Source of the DNA: Martelella mediterranea
GTDB taxonomy: Bacteria; Pseudomonadota; Alphaproteobacteria; Rhizobiales; Rhizobiaceae
Assembly: GCF_021021415.1 (NCBI RefSeq)
Contig: NZ_JAINWJ010000017.1
Coordinates: 56,219 to 120,218, forward strand
DNA length: 64,000 bases
Direction of reading: 5' to 3'
A program made the position numbers and the translations under genes. Below are positions 33,361 through 42,707 of this stretch, piece after piece; within the stretch, counting starts at the first letter, position 1; every line of letters starts with the position of its first letter. The notes under the pieces were generated by a model. That model searched no databases and was not told where the DNA came from. It saw only the letters and a list, made by a program, of their open reading frames with translations.

Positions 33361-33666
33361 TGTTTTTTTCCGTCAATAAAAGCTGGAAAATCGGAAGCAT
33401 CGACCGTCTGAAATTGCGGCCCCTCAGTGCGGGAGGACCTGATGGGCGTCTTAACAATGCAATTTATGCACTGATATGACGCACTTGCAATAAAGCGATC
33501 GTAACGGGCAGGAATTTCTTTCCTGCCTTCAAGCACTGTCTTTCAGCTTGTCCTGCAAAGCGGCAGGAAAATGACCCGGAGCATTTCAGCCTGAAGGGCG
33601 TTGATCGTCGGCCGAAATCATCCGAGGTTTTCGCAAATATGTCGGACGAAAGGGCGCCAGCCCGTT
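33361..33666. other. Leader and promoter region of the glycogen operon
   Basis: This 306-base region separates glgP from the transglutaminase gene upstream. It holds a candidate glgP promoter and, at 33507-33527, a hairpin with GGCAGGA/TCCTGCC arms but no T-run. A second weaker CCTGC/GCAGG pair lies near 33554-33568. No open gene is visible. Confidence 0.4.
33462..33490 (-). promoter_or_regulatory. Candidate sigma-70 promoter of the glg operon
   Basis: On the minus strand TTGCAA and ATAAAT are separated by exactly 17 bases. This would start the transcript about 95 bases before glgP. Assigned by eye only. Confidence 0.35.
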
Positions 33667-34560
33667 TCAGCGCACCGTCTCGGGGACCGGCACGACATCG
33701 ACCGCCTGGGTCGCCTTGTGCTCGCCATAGGTTTTCATGACGCCGAGAACCGGCACGACGTCGGCATAATCCCGGCCATAGGCGACCACGATATGATCCG
33801 ATCCCGCCTCGATATTGTTGGTCGGGTCGAGCTCGATCCAGCCAAGCGCGCCACCGCACCAGACCCGGACCCATGCATGCATCGCATCCGCGCCCTCCAG
33901 CCGCGGCTTGCCGGGCGGGGGGATGGTGCGCAGATAGCCGCTGACATAGCCGGCCGGAATGCCGATCGCCCTCAGCGCCGAAATCATCACATGGGAGAAA
34001 TCCTGGCAGACGCCGCGTCTGAGGTGAAAGGCCTCGATCGGCGTGCTGTCGACCGTCGTCGCCTCACCGTCATAGGCGAAATCGGCGTGGATGCGGGCGC
34101 AGATCGCCTTGGCGATCTGGTGAACGCTCATGCCGGGCGCGGCGCTTTCCCGGCCATAGGCGCCGATTGCGGGGTCATGGGGAATGCGCGGGCTGGCGCT
34201 CAGGAAATGATGCGGGGAATCCCGGCCGAGGTCGAGAATGCGGGCATATTCTTCCCGAAGGCGCGGCAGTTCCGGCGAAAAGGCGAGCGTGGTGCGCGGC
34301 GGCTCGACATTGACGCGCGCCTTCATCGTGACCGCGAAGCTCTGATGTGGCGGGTCGATCAGCGTCGCGATCGCCGGATGGCCGAAGAAATCGGTGAAGC
34401 CGCGCTGTTCGCTCGGGTGCGGATCGAACTTCACGTGACCGGCGATCAGGCGCTGGCGCTGGGTCGCCGCCAGCGGCAATACGCGGGTGATGTGGCGCGC
34501 GAGCGAGGCGGGCGTGTCGTAGTGATATTCCATCTTCAGCGAGAGATCGTAGAGCATCAT
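33667..34560 (-). CDS. Transglutaminase-like cysteine protease-fold protein
   Basis: A 297-residue cytoplasmic protein with an N-terminal bacterial transglutaminase-like region (YHYDTPASLARHITRVLPL) and the transglutaminase-core triad: Cys185 in RRGVCQDFSH, His228 in DAMHAWV and Asp245 in ELDPTN. There is no signal peptide. It follows the ATP-grasp/alpha-E gene by three bases, forming an operon. Comparative-genomics work on ATP-grasp amidoligases places such proteins in predicted peptide synthesis or tagging systems, where the core may act as a peptidase or amidase. The actual substrate is unknown. Confidence 0.88.
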   Translation of the reverse strand: MMLYDLSLKMEYHYDTPASLARHITRVLPLAATQRQRLIAGHVKFDPHPSEQRGFTDFFGHPAIATLIDPPHQSFAVTMKARVNVEPPRTTLAFSPELPRLREEYARILDLGRDSPHHFLSASPRIPHDPAIGAYGRESAAPGMSVHQIAKAICARIHADFAYDGEATTVDSTPIEAFHLRRGVCQDFSHVMISALRAIGIPAGYVSGYLRTIPPPGKPRLEGADAMHAWVRVWCGGALGWIELDPTNNIEAGSDHIVVAYGRDYADVVPVLGVMKTYGEHKATQAVDVVPVPETVR

Positions 34561-34563
34561 CCC

Positions 34564-36999
34564 TCACAGATAGCTTTGGGCGAGACAGTCGGAGAGCGTC
34601 TCGAAATCGCGCTCCAGCGTCGCATAATAATCGATCGAGATGGAATTGGCGGTCATCACCGCAAGGCCGGACTGGACGCGCATGGTCTCGCGGTGAAGCG
34701 GCGACATCTGGGTCATGTGGCCCTGGCTCGGCAGTTTTTCGACTTCGGCCAGCATCTGATTGAGCTGGAACAGTACCGAGCGCGGGTTCTGCGGGTCGAG
34801 CGCCAAAAGATCGGTGATCGTCAGCCGGTCGGTGTTGACGTTGTAGTGACGCCGGTGGGTCATGACGTTGTCGCCGATTTCGAGCAGGATATCGAAGGCC
34901 CCGTCGGGTGCGTCCTCGCCGGAAAGTTCGCCGAGCAGGCGCGTCATGTGCAGGCCGCGTTCGAGGTAGCGGCCGATCGACAGGAACCGCCACCCGGTCG
35001 AACGATACATGTTTTCGTGGACGAGACCGGCGAAGCCCGCAAGCTTGCGCAGCAGGATCGTGATCGCGTGGGCGGCGTCATCGCCCGGCCCGACGCGATC
35101 GACGAAGCGGCCGGCGGTCTTGGACAGGTCGTTCAGCGCCAGCCAGCCATCGGGCGAGAACCGGTCGCGGATATTGCCGGCGGAATAGACCGCGCTGTCG
35201 ATATCGCGCATCAGGCTTTTGGGAAGCGCCGCCTCCGAAAGATCGAGGCCCGCGTTATCGAGATAGGCCTCCACCCGCGTCAACAGGGCCTGTCCGCGGT
35301 CGTCGACCTCGGCGAACCGGCCGTGCCAGGCCCTGAGGATGCGCAAATTGCCTTCCGCGCGCTCGATATAGCGGCCGAGCCAGAACAGGTTGTCAGCGGC
35401 GCGGCTCGGCAGGTTTGCCGGGTGGTTGCGCGGCACTCGGCTTTCGCGGGTCAGAAGCGTCGGCGTTGCGACCGGCGTCTTGCTCACCACCCAGACATCG
35501 GCGGCGCGGCCGCCGGCCTGCATGGCGATCGCGGCGACATCGTCGGAGGAGCCGATGCGGGCAAAGCCGCCCGGCATCAGCTTCCAGCCATCATCGGTGC
35601 GGGCTGCGAAGACGCGCAGCGAGAAGGGGTGCGGCTCCAGCTTGCCGTTTATGAAGGCGGGCGCGGTCGAAAGCTTCACCGCCTCCTGGCCGACAAGCCA
35701 AGGTCCGCGTTTTTCAAGCCAGCGGTTCACCGCGCCGGGCCGCCGCTCGCCAAGCCGCTTGCCGGAAAAGGACAGGCCGGAATCGTCGAAGAAGGGCTGG
35801 CGCGAATAGGCGGGGCCGATCAGCATCTGGTCGAGATTGGCGGCGACATGGGCGCGCTCGTTCTCCTGCCCGCACCACCATGTCGCGATCGAGGGGATTT
35901 TCAGGTCCTCGTTCAGAAGCCTGCGCGATAGAGCCGGCAGGAAGGCGAGCAGCGCGCGGGTTTCGACAATGCCCGAGCCGAGCGCATTGACCATGGTGAG
36001 ATTGCCGGCGCGGATGGCGCTGACCATGCCGGGCGTCCCGATGCGCGAATGCTGATTGAGTTCCAGCGGATCGGTGAAATCGGCATCGAGCCGCCGCCAC
36101 AGCACGCTGACGGGCATCGGCCCGGCGACGGTGCGGACCATCAGCCGGTCGTTGACGACGATCAGGTCCTCGCCCTCCAGCAGCGAGATGCCGAGATAGC
36201 GGGCGATATAGGCGTGCTCGTAATAGGTTTCGTTGGCGGGGCCGGGGGTCAGCACGCCGAACCGGCCTTCGCCGCCATAGGTTCCCGACTGCAGCGCATC
36301 GCGAAACGCGCCGAAGAAGGAGGCGACGCGGCGCACATGCATGTCGCCGTAAATGCCGGAAAAGGCGCGCGATGCGGCGACCCGGTTCTCGAGCGCGAAG
36401 CCGGCGCCGGAAGGGGCCTGGGCGCGATCGGAGAGCACCCACCATTTACCTTCGGGCCCGCGCCCGACCTCGAAGGAAATGAAATGCAGGTAATTGCCGC
36501 CGGCGGGCGTGACGCCGACGAGCGGGCGCAGGAACTCGCTGTTGGAGGCGACCAGTGCCGGTGGGATAAAGCCTTCCGCCACCAGCCGGTTGTCGCCGTA
36601 GAAATCGGCCATCATCGCTTCCAGCAGGTCGGCGCGCTGCTTCAGGCCCTCGGCCAGTTCCTGCCATTCATCATCGTCAATGATCACCGGAATATGGGAG
36701 AACGGCCATGCGCGGGTATCGTCCTGGCCGTCATAGGCGCGGTAGAACACGCCGGCGTCGCGCAGATAGCGGTCGGCGCGGGAGAACCGTTCGGCGAGTT
36801 CGTCAGTGGTCATGCCGGACAGCGCGTTGACGAAGGGTTGCCAGACCGGGCGCACCTTCCCCTCGGCGTCGACCATTTCGTCGGGGATGCCGGGGAGGGG
36901 GGCATAATTGCCGGCGTTCCAGGCGATCGCGGGCTCCGCCTCGCTGTCCTGTTCGACCCTGTGCCGTTCAGCGGAATGCTCCGCTTTCGCCTCTGCCAT
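34564..36999 (-). CDS. Circularly permuted ATP-grasp / alpha-E domain fusion protein
   Basis: An 811-residue fusion. Residues about 40-520 form the circularly permuted ATP-grasp domain (VFYRAYDGQDDTRAWPFSHIP; GVLTPGPANETYYEHAYIARYLG; NALGSGIVETRALLAFLPAL), a family predicted to ligate a carboxylate to an amine using ATP. From about 525 the alpha-E domain begins at LPSRAADNLFWLGRYIERAE, an all-helical module with conserved Glu/Arg that always accompanies this ATP-grasp family. In many bacteria the two are separate genes. The next gene downstream is a transglutaminase. The product peptide or modification is not known. Confidence 0.9.
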   Translation of the reverse strand: MAEAKAEHSAERHRVEQDSEAEPAIAWNAGNYAPLPGIPDEMVDAEGKVRPVWQPFVNALSGMTTDELAERFSRADRYLRDAGVFYRAYDGQDDTRAWPFSHIPVIIDDDEWQELAEGLKQRADLLEAMMADFYGDNRLVAEGFIPPALVASNSEFLRPLVGVTPAGGNYLHFISFEVGRGPEGKWWVLSDRAQAPSGAGFALENRVAASRAFSGIYGDMHVRRVASFFGAFRDALQSGTYGGEGRFGVLTPGPANETYYEHAYIARYLGISLLEGEDLIVVNDRLMVRTVAGPMPVSVLWRRLDADFTDPLELNQHSRIGTPGMVSAIRAGNLTMVNALGSGIVETRALLAFLPALSRRLLNEDLKIPSIATWWCGQENERAHVAANLDQMLIGPAYSRQPFFDDSGLSFSGKRLGERRPGAVNRWLEKRGPWLVGQEAVKLSTAPAFINGKLEPHPFSLRVFAARTDDGWKLMPGGFARIGSSDDVAAIAMQAGGRAADVWVVSKTPVATPTLLTRESRVPRNHPANLPSRAADNLFWLGRYIERAEGNLRILRAWHGRFAEVDDRGQALLTRVEAYLDNAGLDLSEAALPKSLMRDIDSAVYSAGNIRDRFSPDGWLALNDLSKTAGRFVDRVGPGDDAAHAITILLRKLAGFAGLVHENMYRSTGWRFLSIGRYLERGLHMTRLLGELSGEDAPDGAFDILLEIGDNVMTHRRHYNVNTDRLTITDLLALDPQNPRSVLFQLNQMLAEVEKLPSQGHMTQMSPLHRETMRVQSGLAVMTANSISIDYYATLERDFETLSDCLAQSYL

Positions 37000-37163
37000 C
37001 TGGCGCGTCCCTGCCGCCCGCGATAATAGGCCGCTTCCCGCTATCGGAAAGCTTCAGCCGCGTTGATAATGTCGATACGGCGGGAGACCTGAGGCTTCCG
37101 CCGTCTTGCCGGAGCCTCGCCCCGCCTCGTGGCGCATCGCAGGCGAGACGCGGTCTTGAGATG

Positions 37164-40100
37164 TTACAATCCGGCCGGCCTTCTGAGATCGAGCGTCAGC
37201 GGAAATTCCGGTGACGCGGCCTCGTTGAAAACGGCATAGCCGCCGGCGGTGTGGCCCGAGGCTTCGAACCGCGACAGACGCCGCGCCTCCGCCTCGTTTC
37301 CGTTGACCGGAAACGTCTCATAATTGCGCCCGCCGGGATGCGCAACATGATATATGCAACCGCCCACCGATCTTGCGGACCATGTGTCGTAAATGTCAAA
37401 TGTCAGCGGCGAATTGACCGGCAGGACCGGGTGAAGACCGGAGGCCGGCTGCCACGCCTTGAACCTGACGCCGGCAACTGAAACGCCTGATTTATCGGTG
37501 GGTTTGAGCGGCACCTTGCGGCCGTTGCAGGTGACGATGTAGCGCTCAGGGGCATTGCTTTCCAAAAGCACCTGAAGCCGCTCGACCGATGAGTCGACAT
37601 AGCGCACCGTGCCGCCGGCCGCACCCTGTTCGCCCATCACGTTCCACTGTTCCAGGGCTTGCCTGAGTTCCAGCCGGTTGCCCTCATATTCGACCTCGCC
37701 GAAGAAGGGGAAGCGGAACTGAAGCTGCGCCTCGAACCATTCCGGACGGAGTTCAAGCCCGTTTTCCTTCAGGTCCTGCAGCACATCCATGAAATCCTGC
37801 CAGATGTAGTGCGGTAGCATGAAGCGGTCGGAAAGGGCGGTGCCCCAGCGCACGAATTTGCCCTCAAGCGGGTTCTTCCAGAACCGCGCCAGAAGGGCAC
37901 GCACGAGCAATTGTTGCGCAAGGTTCATGCGCGCGTTCGGCGGCATTTCGAAACCGCGGAACTCGACCAGCCCCAACCGTCCGGTCGGGCCGTCCGGCGA
38001 AAACAGCTTGTCGATGCAGATCTCGGCGCGGTGGGTGTTGCCGGTCACGTCGATCAGCAGATTGCGGAACAGCCGGTCCACCAGCCATGGCAGCGGCGGC
38101 ATGACGCCGGCCTGCGGATGGGGGATCTGCGCCATCGCGATCTCGAGCTCGTAAAGCGCATCGTGGCGCGCCTCGTCGATGCGCGGCGCCTGCGAGGTCG
38201 GGCCGATGAACAGGCTCGAGAACAGGTAGGAAAGCGAGGGATGGCGCTGCCAGTGCAGCACCACGCTCTTCAGAAGATCGGGGCGGCGCAGGAACGGGCT
38301 GTCGCCGGGATTTGCGCCGCCGACCACGACGTGATTGCCGCCGCCGGTGCCGGTGTGGCGGCCGTCGATCATGAACTTGTCGGCGCCGAGCCGGGTCTTG
38401 CGTGCTTCCTCGTAAATCGCGGTCGTGGTCTCCACGCATTCCTTCCAGTTCGCGGCCGGATGGATGTTGACCTCGATGACGCCCGGATCGGGCGCGACCC
38501 GGATGACGTTGATGCGTTCGTCCTGCGGCGGCGCATAGCCCTCGATATGGATGGGGAGACCCAGCTTTTCGGCGGCCCGCTCGGCGGAGGCAATCAGATC
38601 GAGATATTCCTCAAGCGCCGTGGTTGGCGGCATGAACACGCAAAGCCGGCCATCGCGCGGCTCCACCGAGATCGCGGTGCGGACATAGCCGCCGATCGAA
38701 TGGCCGGGCGTCGGCCGCGCCGCCTGCGGGCTTTCCTCGAACGGAACGAAGCGCGCTTTGGGCAGCGGCCGCCCTTCATCCTGGCGGAAATCGGGAAGCG
38801 GATCGCGCCGCACCGACGGGTCCATCGGATTGATGAAAGGATATTGCGATTCCGGAATCCATGCCAACGCATCGAGCGGCAGGCGGAAGCCGATCGGGCT
38901 GTCGCCGGGGATCAGGTAGATCCGCCCGCGCCGCGTGGTCCACCGGTCCGAAACCCATTTCAGACCGGAGGCGCGGCCCTGCCAGGCCTGAACCGGCAGC
39001 ACATAGCCGGTCGGCCGCGTCAGCCCGCGCTCGAAAACCTTGGTGATCCTCGCGCGATCCTCGGCGCTTTTCAGCTTCGAGTTCGAAGGGTCGACATTTT
39101 CCGGCAGATTGCCTTCCCGGATCAACCATTCCGCCGGATCCTCGAAGGCGGGGGAGACCATTTCGGGCTCGATGTCGAGCTCGTTGGCGATCGCCTGCAA
39201 CAGCCTTCCGGCATCGCTTTCGTCGACCTTGGTATCACTCGTTTCCTCGGCCACCAGCGACTGGTTGTTCCAGATCGGGATGCCATCCTTGCGCCAGTAG
39301 AGCGAGAAGGTCCAGCGCGGCAGGCTTTCGCCGGGATACCACTTGCCCTGGCCGTAATGCAGGAAGCCGCCGGGGGCGAAGCGCTCACGCAGGCGGCGGA
39401 TCAACTCGTCGGCAAGCCCGCGCTTGGTGGGGCCGACCGCGCCGGTGTTCCACTCGTCGGATTCGAAATCGTCGATCGACACAAAGGTCGGCTCGCCACC
39501 CATGGTGAGCCGCATGTCAGTCTCTTCCAGCAGCTTGTCGACCTTTTCGCCGAGTGCGTTAAGCGCTTCCCAGCTCTCGTCGGAAAACGGCTTGGTGATG
39601 CGCGGGTGTTCGGCCACCCGCGAAATCGTCATGTCGAAATCGAACGAGGTCTCGGCCTCGCCGAAATAGCCGCCGGTGATCGGCGCGGCATTGCGGTAAT
39701 GCGGCGTGGCGGCCAGCGGAATGTGGCTTTCGCCGGTCAGAAGCCCGGAAGTCGCGTCAAGCCCGATCCAGCCGGCGCCGGGCAGGAAAACCTCCGCCCA
39801 GGCATGCAGGTCGGTGAAATCGTGATCGGTGCCAGCCGGCCCGTCGAGCGCCTTCAGGTCGGGCTCGAGCTGGATCAGATAGCCGGAGACGAAACGGGCG
39901 GCGAGGCCCATATTGCGCAGGATCTGCACCAGCAGCCAGGCCGAGTCGCGGCACGAGCCGGACTTCCGCTCCAGCGTTTCCTCGGTCGTTTGCACGCCGG
40001 GCTCCATGCGGATGATGTAGTCGACATCGTGCTGGAGGTTGGCGTTGATGCCGACGATCATGTCGACCGTGCCCTGGCCGGGCGTCAGGTCGAGCTTCTC

Positions 40101-40493
40101 CATATACGCTTTCAGGCGCGGCCCCATCGGCTCCGGGGTGCGGTAGATCGACAGGTCCTCGCTGATCGCCTCGTCATAAGCGAACGGGTATTTGGTCGCC
40201 TGTTCCTCGACGAAGAAGTCGAACGGATTGTAGACCGACATGTCGGCAACCAGATCGACCTCGATCTTGAACTCCGTGACCGGCTCCGGGAACACGAAAC
40301 GCGCCTGATAATTGCCGTAGGGGTCCTGCTGCAGATTGACGAAGTGGTTGTCCGGCGTGACCTTGAGCGAGTGGCTGATCACCTTGGTCTTGGAATGCGA
40401 GGCGGGCTTCAGCCGGATGATCTGCGGCCCGAGATTGACCGGCTTGTCATATTTGTAATGGGTGAGATGGTAGATCGCTGCTTTGATTGACAT
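37164..40493 (-). CDS. Large transglutaminase-DUF2126 protein
   Basis: A 1109-residue protein. Residues about 1-300 are a transglutaminase-like domain (IYHLTHYKYDKPVNLGPQ), with Cys181 in SGSCRDSAW, His230 in DLHAW and Asp246 in IGLDATSG. The rest (about 330-1105) is the DUF2126 region, with striking Gly/His motifs TMGGEPTFVSIDDFE and DGRHTGTGGGNHVVVGG that look like a nucleotide- or metal-binding ligase site. Start MSIKAAIYHL at 40493. There is no signal peptide. It lies 164 bases upstream of the ATP-grasp/alpha-E gene on the same strand and belongs to the same predicted peptide-ligase locus. Confidence 0.88.
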   Translation of the reverse strand: MSIKAAIYHLTHYKYDKPVNLGPQIIRLKPASHSKTKVISHSLKVTPDNHFVNLQQDPYGNYQARFVFPEPVTEFKIEVDLVADMSVYNPFDFFVEEQATKYPFAYDEAISEDLSIYRTPEPMGPRLKAYMEKLDLTPGQGTVDMIVGINANLQHDVDYIIRMEPGVQTTEETLERKSGSCRDSAWLLVQILRNMGLAARFVSGYLIQLEPDLKALDGPAGTDHDFTDLHAWAEVFLPGAGWIGLDATSGLLTGESHIPLAATPHYRNAAPITGGYFGEAETSFDFDMTISRVAEHPRITKPFSDESWEALNALGEKVDKLLEETDMRLTMGGEPTFVSIDDFESDEWNTGAVGPTKRGLADELIRRLRERFAPGGFLHYGQGKWYPGESLPRWTFSLYWRKDGIPIWNNQSLVAEETSDTKVDESDAGRLLQAIANELDIEPEMVSPAFEDPAEWLIREGNLPENVDPSNSKLKSAEDRARITKVFERGLTRPTGYVLPVQAWQGRASGLKWVSDRWTTRRGRIYLIPGDSPIGFRLPLDALAWIPESQYPFINPMDPSVRRDPLPDFRQDEGRPLPKARFVPFEESPQAARPTPGHSIGGYVRTAISVEPRDGRLCVFMPPTTALEEYLDLIASAERAAEKLGLPIHIEGYAPPQDERINVIRVAPDPGVIEVNIHPAANWKECVETTTAIYEEARKTRLGADKFMIDGRHTGTGGGNHVVVGGANPGDSPFLRRPDLLKSVVLHWQRHPSLSYLFSSLFIGPTSQAPRIDEARHDALYELEIAMAQIPHPQAGVMPPLPWLVDRLFRNLLIDVTGNTHRAEICIDKLFSPDGPTGRLGLVEFRGFEMPPNARMNLAQQLLVRALLARFWKNPLEGKFVRWGTALSDRFMLPHYIWQDFMDVLQDLKENGLELRPEWFEAQLQFRFPFFGEVEYEGNRLELRQALEQWNVMGEQGAAGGTVRYVDSSVERLQVLLESNAPERYIVTCNGRKVPLKPTDKSGVSVAGVRFKAWQPASGLHPVLPVNSPLTFDIYDTWSARSVGGCIYHVAHPGGRNYETFPVNGNEAEARRLSRFEASGHTAGGYAVFNEAASPEFPLTLDLRRPAGL

Positions 40494-40636
40494 ATGCGTC
40501 CTTGCCTGCCTCAGGGCGCGCGACTGCATCCGCCCTTCAGTATTCCCCTGTTCTTTTCGGCGAGTGTGAGCAAAGCACGGGGATAAAGCAAGGCAGTTTA
40601 CCGGACGCGCCCGAAAATCGCGGCCGGCCGCCCGCC

Positions 40637-41782
40637 TCAATCCAGCGTCGTGTTGAAGCGGGTGACCGCGACGGTGATGGCGACGAGGGCGATGGCGGCG
40701 AGCATGGCGCTGTCGAAGCCGAGCACGGTGATGTCGGCGCCCTTCAGCATGATCGCGCGCACGATCCGCAGATAATGCGTCAAAGGCAGGCATTCGCCGA
40801 GATACTGCGCCCATTTCGGCATGCCGTCGAAGGGGAACATGAAGCCGGACAGAAGAATGCTCGGCAGGAAGAACATCATCGACATCTGCACCGCCTGAAG
40901 CTGGTTCTTCGCGATCGTCGAGAAGGTGTAGCCGATCGAAAGGTTGGTGACGACGAAGAGCAGGGTCAAGAGCGCCAGCGACCCCGGATCGCCGAGGATC
41001 GGGACGTCGAAGATGAACAGGCCCGAGATGATGATCAGCGCCGCCTGGAACGCGCCGACCACGACATAGGGCATGATCTTGCCCATCATGATCTCGATCG
41101 GCCGGATCGGCATGGCGAGCAGGTTTTCCATCGTCCCGCGCTCGATCTCGCGGGTGACGGCGAGCGCGGTGAAGATCAGCAGCGTCATCGTCAGGATGGT
41201 GCCGAGCAGGCCGGGCACAATGTTGAGCGTCGACTTGCCGGCCGGATTATAGCGGCGGTGCTGGACGATGGTGTAGGGCGGGTCCTGCGGCGCGTCGATG
41301 CGGATATGCCTGAGGCCCGCAAGCGAAGTATTGATGACGCCCGACAGCGCGCCGAGCGCGGATGACGCGGCGACCGGGTCGGTGGCGTCGGCTGCGACCA
41401 GCAGCGATGGCGACAGGCCGCGGCGCAGGTCGCGCTCGAAGTTCGGCGGGATCTCCACCACGAACAGAACCTCGCCGGATTCCAGCATCCGGTCCATCGC
41501 ATCGGGCGTGGTCGCCACGCCGGTAATGTCGAAGAAGTCGGTGTTCTGAAGGGAGGCCAGGATGGCGCGCGAGGCGTCGGTGCTCTCGCCCATCATCACT
41601 GCCGTCGGCAGGTGGTGCGGGGTCGTATTGATGGCGAAGCCGAACAGCAGGAGCTGCATGATCGGCAGCGTGACCATCATGCCCATGGTCAGCCGGTCGC
41701 GGGTCATCTGGATGAATTCCTTGATCGTCATCGCCCAGAAACGCCGGAGCGGCGCGAAGCCTTGTCTCCGTTCAACCGTCAT
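40637..41782 (-). CDS. ABC-2 type efflux permease
   Basis: A 381-residue inner-membrane permease of the ABC2_membrane_3 / YbhR-like type. One N-terminal transmembrane segment (about 32-50) is followed by a roughly 130-residue extracytoplasmic domain and then five or six membrane helices. The EREIERGTMENLLAMPIRPIEIMMGK-type cytoplasmic loop near residue 210 is the family hallmark. The gene overlaps the ATPase gene by 11 bases. E. coli YbhGFSR has two permeases; here only one is present, which may act as a homodimer. Confidence 0.92.
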   Translation of the reverse strand: MTVERRQGFAPLRRFWAMTIKEFIQMTRDRLTMGMMVTLPIMQLLLFGFAINTTPHHLPTAVMMGESTDASRAILASLQNTDFFDITGVATTPDAMDRMLESGEVLFVVEIPPNFERDLRRGLSPSLLVAADATDPVAASSALGALSGVINTSLAGLRHIRIDAPQDPPYTIVQHRRYNPAGKSTLNIVPGLLGTILTMTLLIFTALAVTREIERGTMENLLAMPIRPIEIMMGKIMPYVVVGAFQAALIIISGLFIFDVPILGDPGSLALLTLLFVVTNLSIGYTFSTIAKNQLQAVQMSMMFFLPSILLSGFMFPFDGMPKWAQYLGECLPLTHYLRIVRAIMLKGADITVLGFDSAMLAAIALVAITVAVTRFNTTLD

Positions 41783-42707
41783 CGAAGTTATCCTTCGATG
41801 AACCCATGAGATAGATGAAGGCATCCTCCAGCGTCGTTTCGCTCGGCTTGCAATGCGTGTCCGGGCGATCGCGATAGGGCTGCAAGGCCCGCTCCAGCGC
41901 ATCGCGGTCGCGGCCGCAGACGTGGAGCGAAGCGCCGAACGGGGCGACCAGGTCGACGCCGTCGGCCTTTTCCAGCTCCGCCTGAAGCTCATGCACATCG
42001 GCGCCGGTGATCAGATAGCTCTTGAGGTTCGCCGAGGCGACCACCTCGTCCACCGTGCCCGTCACCATCAGCTTGCCATAGGCCATATAGGCGATCTCGT
42101 GGCAGCGTTCTGCCTCGTCCATGTAGTGGGTCGAGACCAGCACCGAGAGGCCCTCGGCGGCCAGCGCGTGGATCTCGGTCCAGAACTCGCGCCGCGCCTT
42201 GGGGTCGACGCCGGCGGTCGGCTCGTCGAGCAGCAGCAGGTCCGGATCGGGGAGCGTGCAGGCGCCGAGCGCGAGCCGCTGCTTCCAGCCGCCGGAGAGA
42301 TTGCCGGCGAGTTGCTTCTCGCGCCCGCCGAGGCCAAGTCGTTCGATCGCGTCGGAAACTCGTTTCTTCGGCTTGTCGAGCCCGTGGATGCGGGCGACGA
42401 AATCGAGGTTCTCGCGGATGGTGAGGTCCTGGTAAAGCGAAAACCGCTGGGTCATGTAGCCGACGCGGCGGCGCAGCTTCTCGCCGTCGCGGGTGATGTC
42501 GTAGCCGAGGCAGGTGCCCGACCCGCTATCGGGCGTCAGGAGGCCGCAGAGCATGCGGATGGTCGTGGTCTTGCCGGAGCCGTTCGGCCCCAGAAAGCCG
42601 TGGATCGCGCCCTTCTTCACGCTCATCGTCAGGTGATCGACCACGGTGCGGCCGCTGAAGCTCTTGGTGAGGTTTTCGACCGAGATGACGTTTTCGTCCG
42701 TGTTCAT
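41772..42707 (-). CDS. ABC transporter ATP-binding protein
   Basis: A 311-residue ATPase: Walker A GPNGSGKTT (about 40-48), Q-loop VGYMTQRFSLYQDLT, signature LSGGWKQRLALG, Walker B LLLLDEPTAGVD and switch STHYMDEAE. It has a C-terminal extension typical of export ATPases such as YbhF/CcmA. It starts inside the end of the membrane fusion protein gene (ATGA overlap) and pairs with the downstream ABC-2 permease. Confidence 0.94.
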   Translation of the reverse strand: MNTDENVISVENLTKSFSGRTVVDHLTMSVKKGAIHGFLGPNGSGKTTTIRMLCGLLTPDSGSGTCLGYDITRDGEKLRRRVGYMTQRFSLYQDLTIRENLDFVARIHGLDKPKKRVSDAIERLGLGGREKQLAGNLSGGWKQRLALGACTLPDPDLLLLDEPTAGVDPKARREFWTEIHALAAEGLSVLVSTHYMDEAERCHEIAYMAYGKLMVTGTVDEVVASANLKSYLITGADVHELQAELEKADGVDLVAPFGASLHVCGRDRDALERALQPYRDRPDTHCKPSETTLEDAFIYLMGSSKDNFDDG

